Shown here in pieces: positions 62,822-64,000 of a stretch of 64,000 nt of DNA. Numbering within the stretch: the first letter of the stretch is position 1; every line of letters starts with the position of its first letter. Position numbers and translations under genes: made by a program. The stretch lies in assembly GCA_032249695.1 (NCBI GenBank), contig JAVVHE010000013.1, forward strand, positions 1 to 64,000. The letters are read 5' to 3'. This DNA comes from JAVVHE01 sp032249695 (lineage in GTDB: Bacteria > Pseudomonadota > Alphaproteobacteria > Sphingomonadales > Sphingomonadaceae). The notes under the pieces are model-generated. The model had not been told where the DNA came from and did no database searches. It was given only the letters and a program-made list of their open reading frames with translations.

Positions 62822-63237
62822 GCCTCGTCCGGGGAGTTGGCGGCGAACTGGGCGACGGTGACGTAATTGCCGCCGGGCTCGCGCCAGCCGGTCTCGCGCG
62901 CGCCGTAGAAGGTGTCGCGGCGCGGCAGGAACACCTCGAATCCGTCGAGCACGCGCTCGATATGGCCGATGTCGGGTGTGGTCAGGAACAGGTGCGCGCC
63001 GCCAGTGGGGAAGCGTTCCTCGTCGAGCCCGGTGTCGGCGGCCGCAGCTTCGGGCGTCTGCAGCATCACCGACAGCGACGCATCACCGCCCGCGTCCGAA
63101 TCCTGCGTCATGATGACGAAGCCGATCGTGCCGTTATGCGGCACCTCGGTGGTGCGGCGGAAGCCCAGCCGCTCGAAGAACGGCTCGCTGTCCTCCACCT
63201 TGGGCACGATCAGCACGGGCGTCGATTGCAGGATCAT
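62818..63237 (-). CDS. VOC (glyoxalase/bleomycin-resistance-like) family protein
   Basis: A 139-residue single VOC protein with two beta-alpha-beta-beta-beta modules: LIVPKVEDSEPFFERLGFRR at the start and HIERVLDGFEVFLPRRDTFY before the end WREPGGNYVTVAQF. Such proteins bind a metal and act as dioxygenases, isomerases or drug-binding proteins; the metal ligands here (His, Glu) are only partly evident. ATG at 63237 has GGGGGAG upstream. It leads a run with the small membrane protein and glpQ. Confidence 0.85.
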   Translation of the reverse strand: MILQSTPVLIVPKVEDSEPFFERLGFRRTTEVPHNGTIGFVIMTQDSDAGGDASLSVMLQTPEAAAADTGLDEERFPTGGAHLFLTTPDIGHIERVLDGFEVFLPRRDTFYGARETGWREPGGNYVTVAQFAANSPDEA

Positions 63238-63286
63238 CGGTCGCTCCCCCTCGCATCGGTTGGCGCCGCTGCTATAGCGCGCCGCG

Positions 63287-63922
63287 GTGCGCGGAGTATC
63301 CCTCGTTATTGCGGTCGATGGTCCCGCCGCCAGCGGCAAGGGCACAATCGCGCGCGCACTGGCGCGCCATTACGGCCTGCCGCATCTCGATACCGGACTG
63401 CTATACCGCGCGGTGGGTATTGAGTTGGCGCGTGGCGGCGGCGACCCTGCCGACCCGGCGGCGGCGGAGCGTGTAGCGCGTGCGCTGAGGCCCACCTGGC
63501 TCGATGCGCCCGATCTGCGCGGCGAAGCGGCGTCGCGGCTGGCGTCGGTTGTGTCGGCGCATCCGGGCGTGCGCGCGGCGTTGCTCGCCATGCAGCGCGC
63601 CTTTGCGGCGCAGCCGGGCGGTGCGGTGCTCGATGGGCGCGACATCGGCACGGTGATTGTGCCCGACGCACCCGCCAAGTTGTTCGTGACCGCCCCGGCC
63701 GAGGTGCGCGCGGAGCGGCGCTGGCGCGAGGGCGGCGGCGACTATGACGCGGTGCTCGCCGACATCCGCGCGCGCGACACGCGCGACAGCGGCCGCGCCA
63801 TCGCCCCGCTCGCATGCGCGGACAACGCGGACTTGCTGGATACCGGCGGTTTGACTATAGACGAGGCCGTCCGGCAGGCCATCGCGCTTGTCGAGACTCG
63901 ATTGCGCCGAAGCTCTTCGTAG
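63287..63922 (+). CDS. cmk: Cytidylate kinase
   Basis: Phosphorylates CMP and dCMP. The P-loop is AVDGPAASGKGTIARAL; the CMP-specific part is HLDTGLLYRAVG, and DGRDIGTVIVPDA and AEVRAERRW follow. At 211 residues it is normal. GTG at 63287 gives MRGVSLVIAVDGP. It is divergent from the VOC gene. In most relatives rpsA follows; it lies beyond the window. Confidence 0.94.
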   Translation: MRGVSLVIAVDGPAASGKGTIARALARHYGLPHLDTGLLYRAVGIELARGGGDPADPAAAERVARALRPTWLDAPDLRGEAASRLASVVSAHPGVRAALLAMQRAFAAQPGGAVLDGRDIGTVIVPDAPAKLFVTAPAEVRAERRWREGGGDYDAVLADIRARDTRDSGRAIAPLACADNADLLDTGGLTIDEAVRQAIALVETRLRRSSS

Positions 63923-63939
63923 CCCGGGCGGACGGATAC

Positions 63940-63973
63940 GCGGGCGGTGCTTCGGCTCCGGACCCGCTTTTTT
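63940..63973 (+). terminator. Rho-independent terminator of cmk
   Basis: GCGGGCGGTGC, loop TTCG, then GCTCCGGACCCGC (a stem with one mismatch and a two-base bulge), followed by six T at 63968-63973. It lies 17 bp after the cmk stop. Confidence 0.8.
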
Positions 63974-64000
63974 GCCGTTCAGCGGCGCGATCGGCACCCG

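Overview
The window is a high-GC chromosomal segment that reads as a member of the Sphingomonadaceae (Sphingomonas-like Alphaproteobacteria). The evidence is the conserved block rpsB-tsf-pyrH-frr-uppS-cdsA-dxr-rseP-bamA-ompH-fabZ with no lpx genes inside it, an Entner-Doudoroff operon zwf-pgl-edd-glk-eda, a DUF1192/ClpA neighbourhood, very high GC at third codon positions, and frequent GTG or TTG starts with 4-bp ATGA/GTGA gene overlaps. This is essentially core chromosome: no phage, insertion sequence, integrase or CRISPR array was found.

Layout. 1-5.1 kb: frameshifted LysR gene, tRNA-Leu(CAA), a broken second tRNA-Leu half, ftsH, a remnant of a VOC gene, an SH3-domain secreted protein and a ThiF/MoeB-type adenylyltransferase. 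5.1-9.7 kb: dut, two glutathione S-transferases, an MFS transporter and two subunits of a molybdenum hydroxylase without the catalytic subunit. 9.7-17.1 kb: a large propeller/RTX secreted protein, tmk, and cell-wall genes (D,D-carboxypeptidase, rlpA, mltB). 16.6-27.6 kb: one long minus-strand run for fatty-acid dehydration, outer-membrane assembly, isoprenoid and phospholipid synthesis and translation. 27.8-34 kb: DUF3597 and the sugar-catabolism operon. 34-40.3 kb: trmB, an M20 peptidase, ATP-dependent DNA ligase, an M48 protease and a histone-deacetylase-like amidohydrolase. 40.4-42.5 kb: an ECF sigma/anti-sigma pair bracketed by two small secreted Gln/Ala-rich proteins. 42.5-51 kb: D-amino-acid aminotransferase, photolyase, pyrG, secG, S1/P1 nuclease, GST, quinone oxidoreductase and a TSUP permease. 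51.5-64 kb: DUF1192, clpA, rnd, a PEP-CTERM protein behind a textbook sigma-54 promoter, rsmE, gshA, nhaA, a two-lobed aspartyl protease, glpQ, a 35-residue membrane protein, a VOC protein and cmk.

How the genes work together. The envelope block couples secretion (secG), beta-barrel insertion (bamA, ompH), regulated intramembrane proteolysis (rseP), membrane-protein quality control (ftsH, M48) and peptidoglycan trimming (dacC, rlpA, mltB). The ED operon converts glucose to pyruvate and glyceraldehyde-3-phosphate. Glutathione synthesis (gshA) sits in the same window as three GSTs.

The most notable signals are: the sigma-54 -24/-12 element and direct repeats upstream of the PEP-CTERM gene; the self-contained ECF module; a previously easy-to-miss 35-codon membrane gene coupled by GTGA to a VOC gene; palindromic repeats that have become part of the coding sequence of rlpA, pgl and edd; and lipid A genes missing from a normally conserved cluster.
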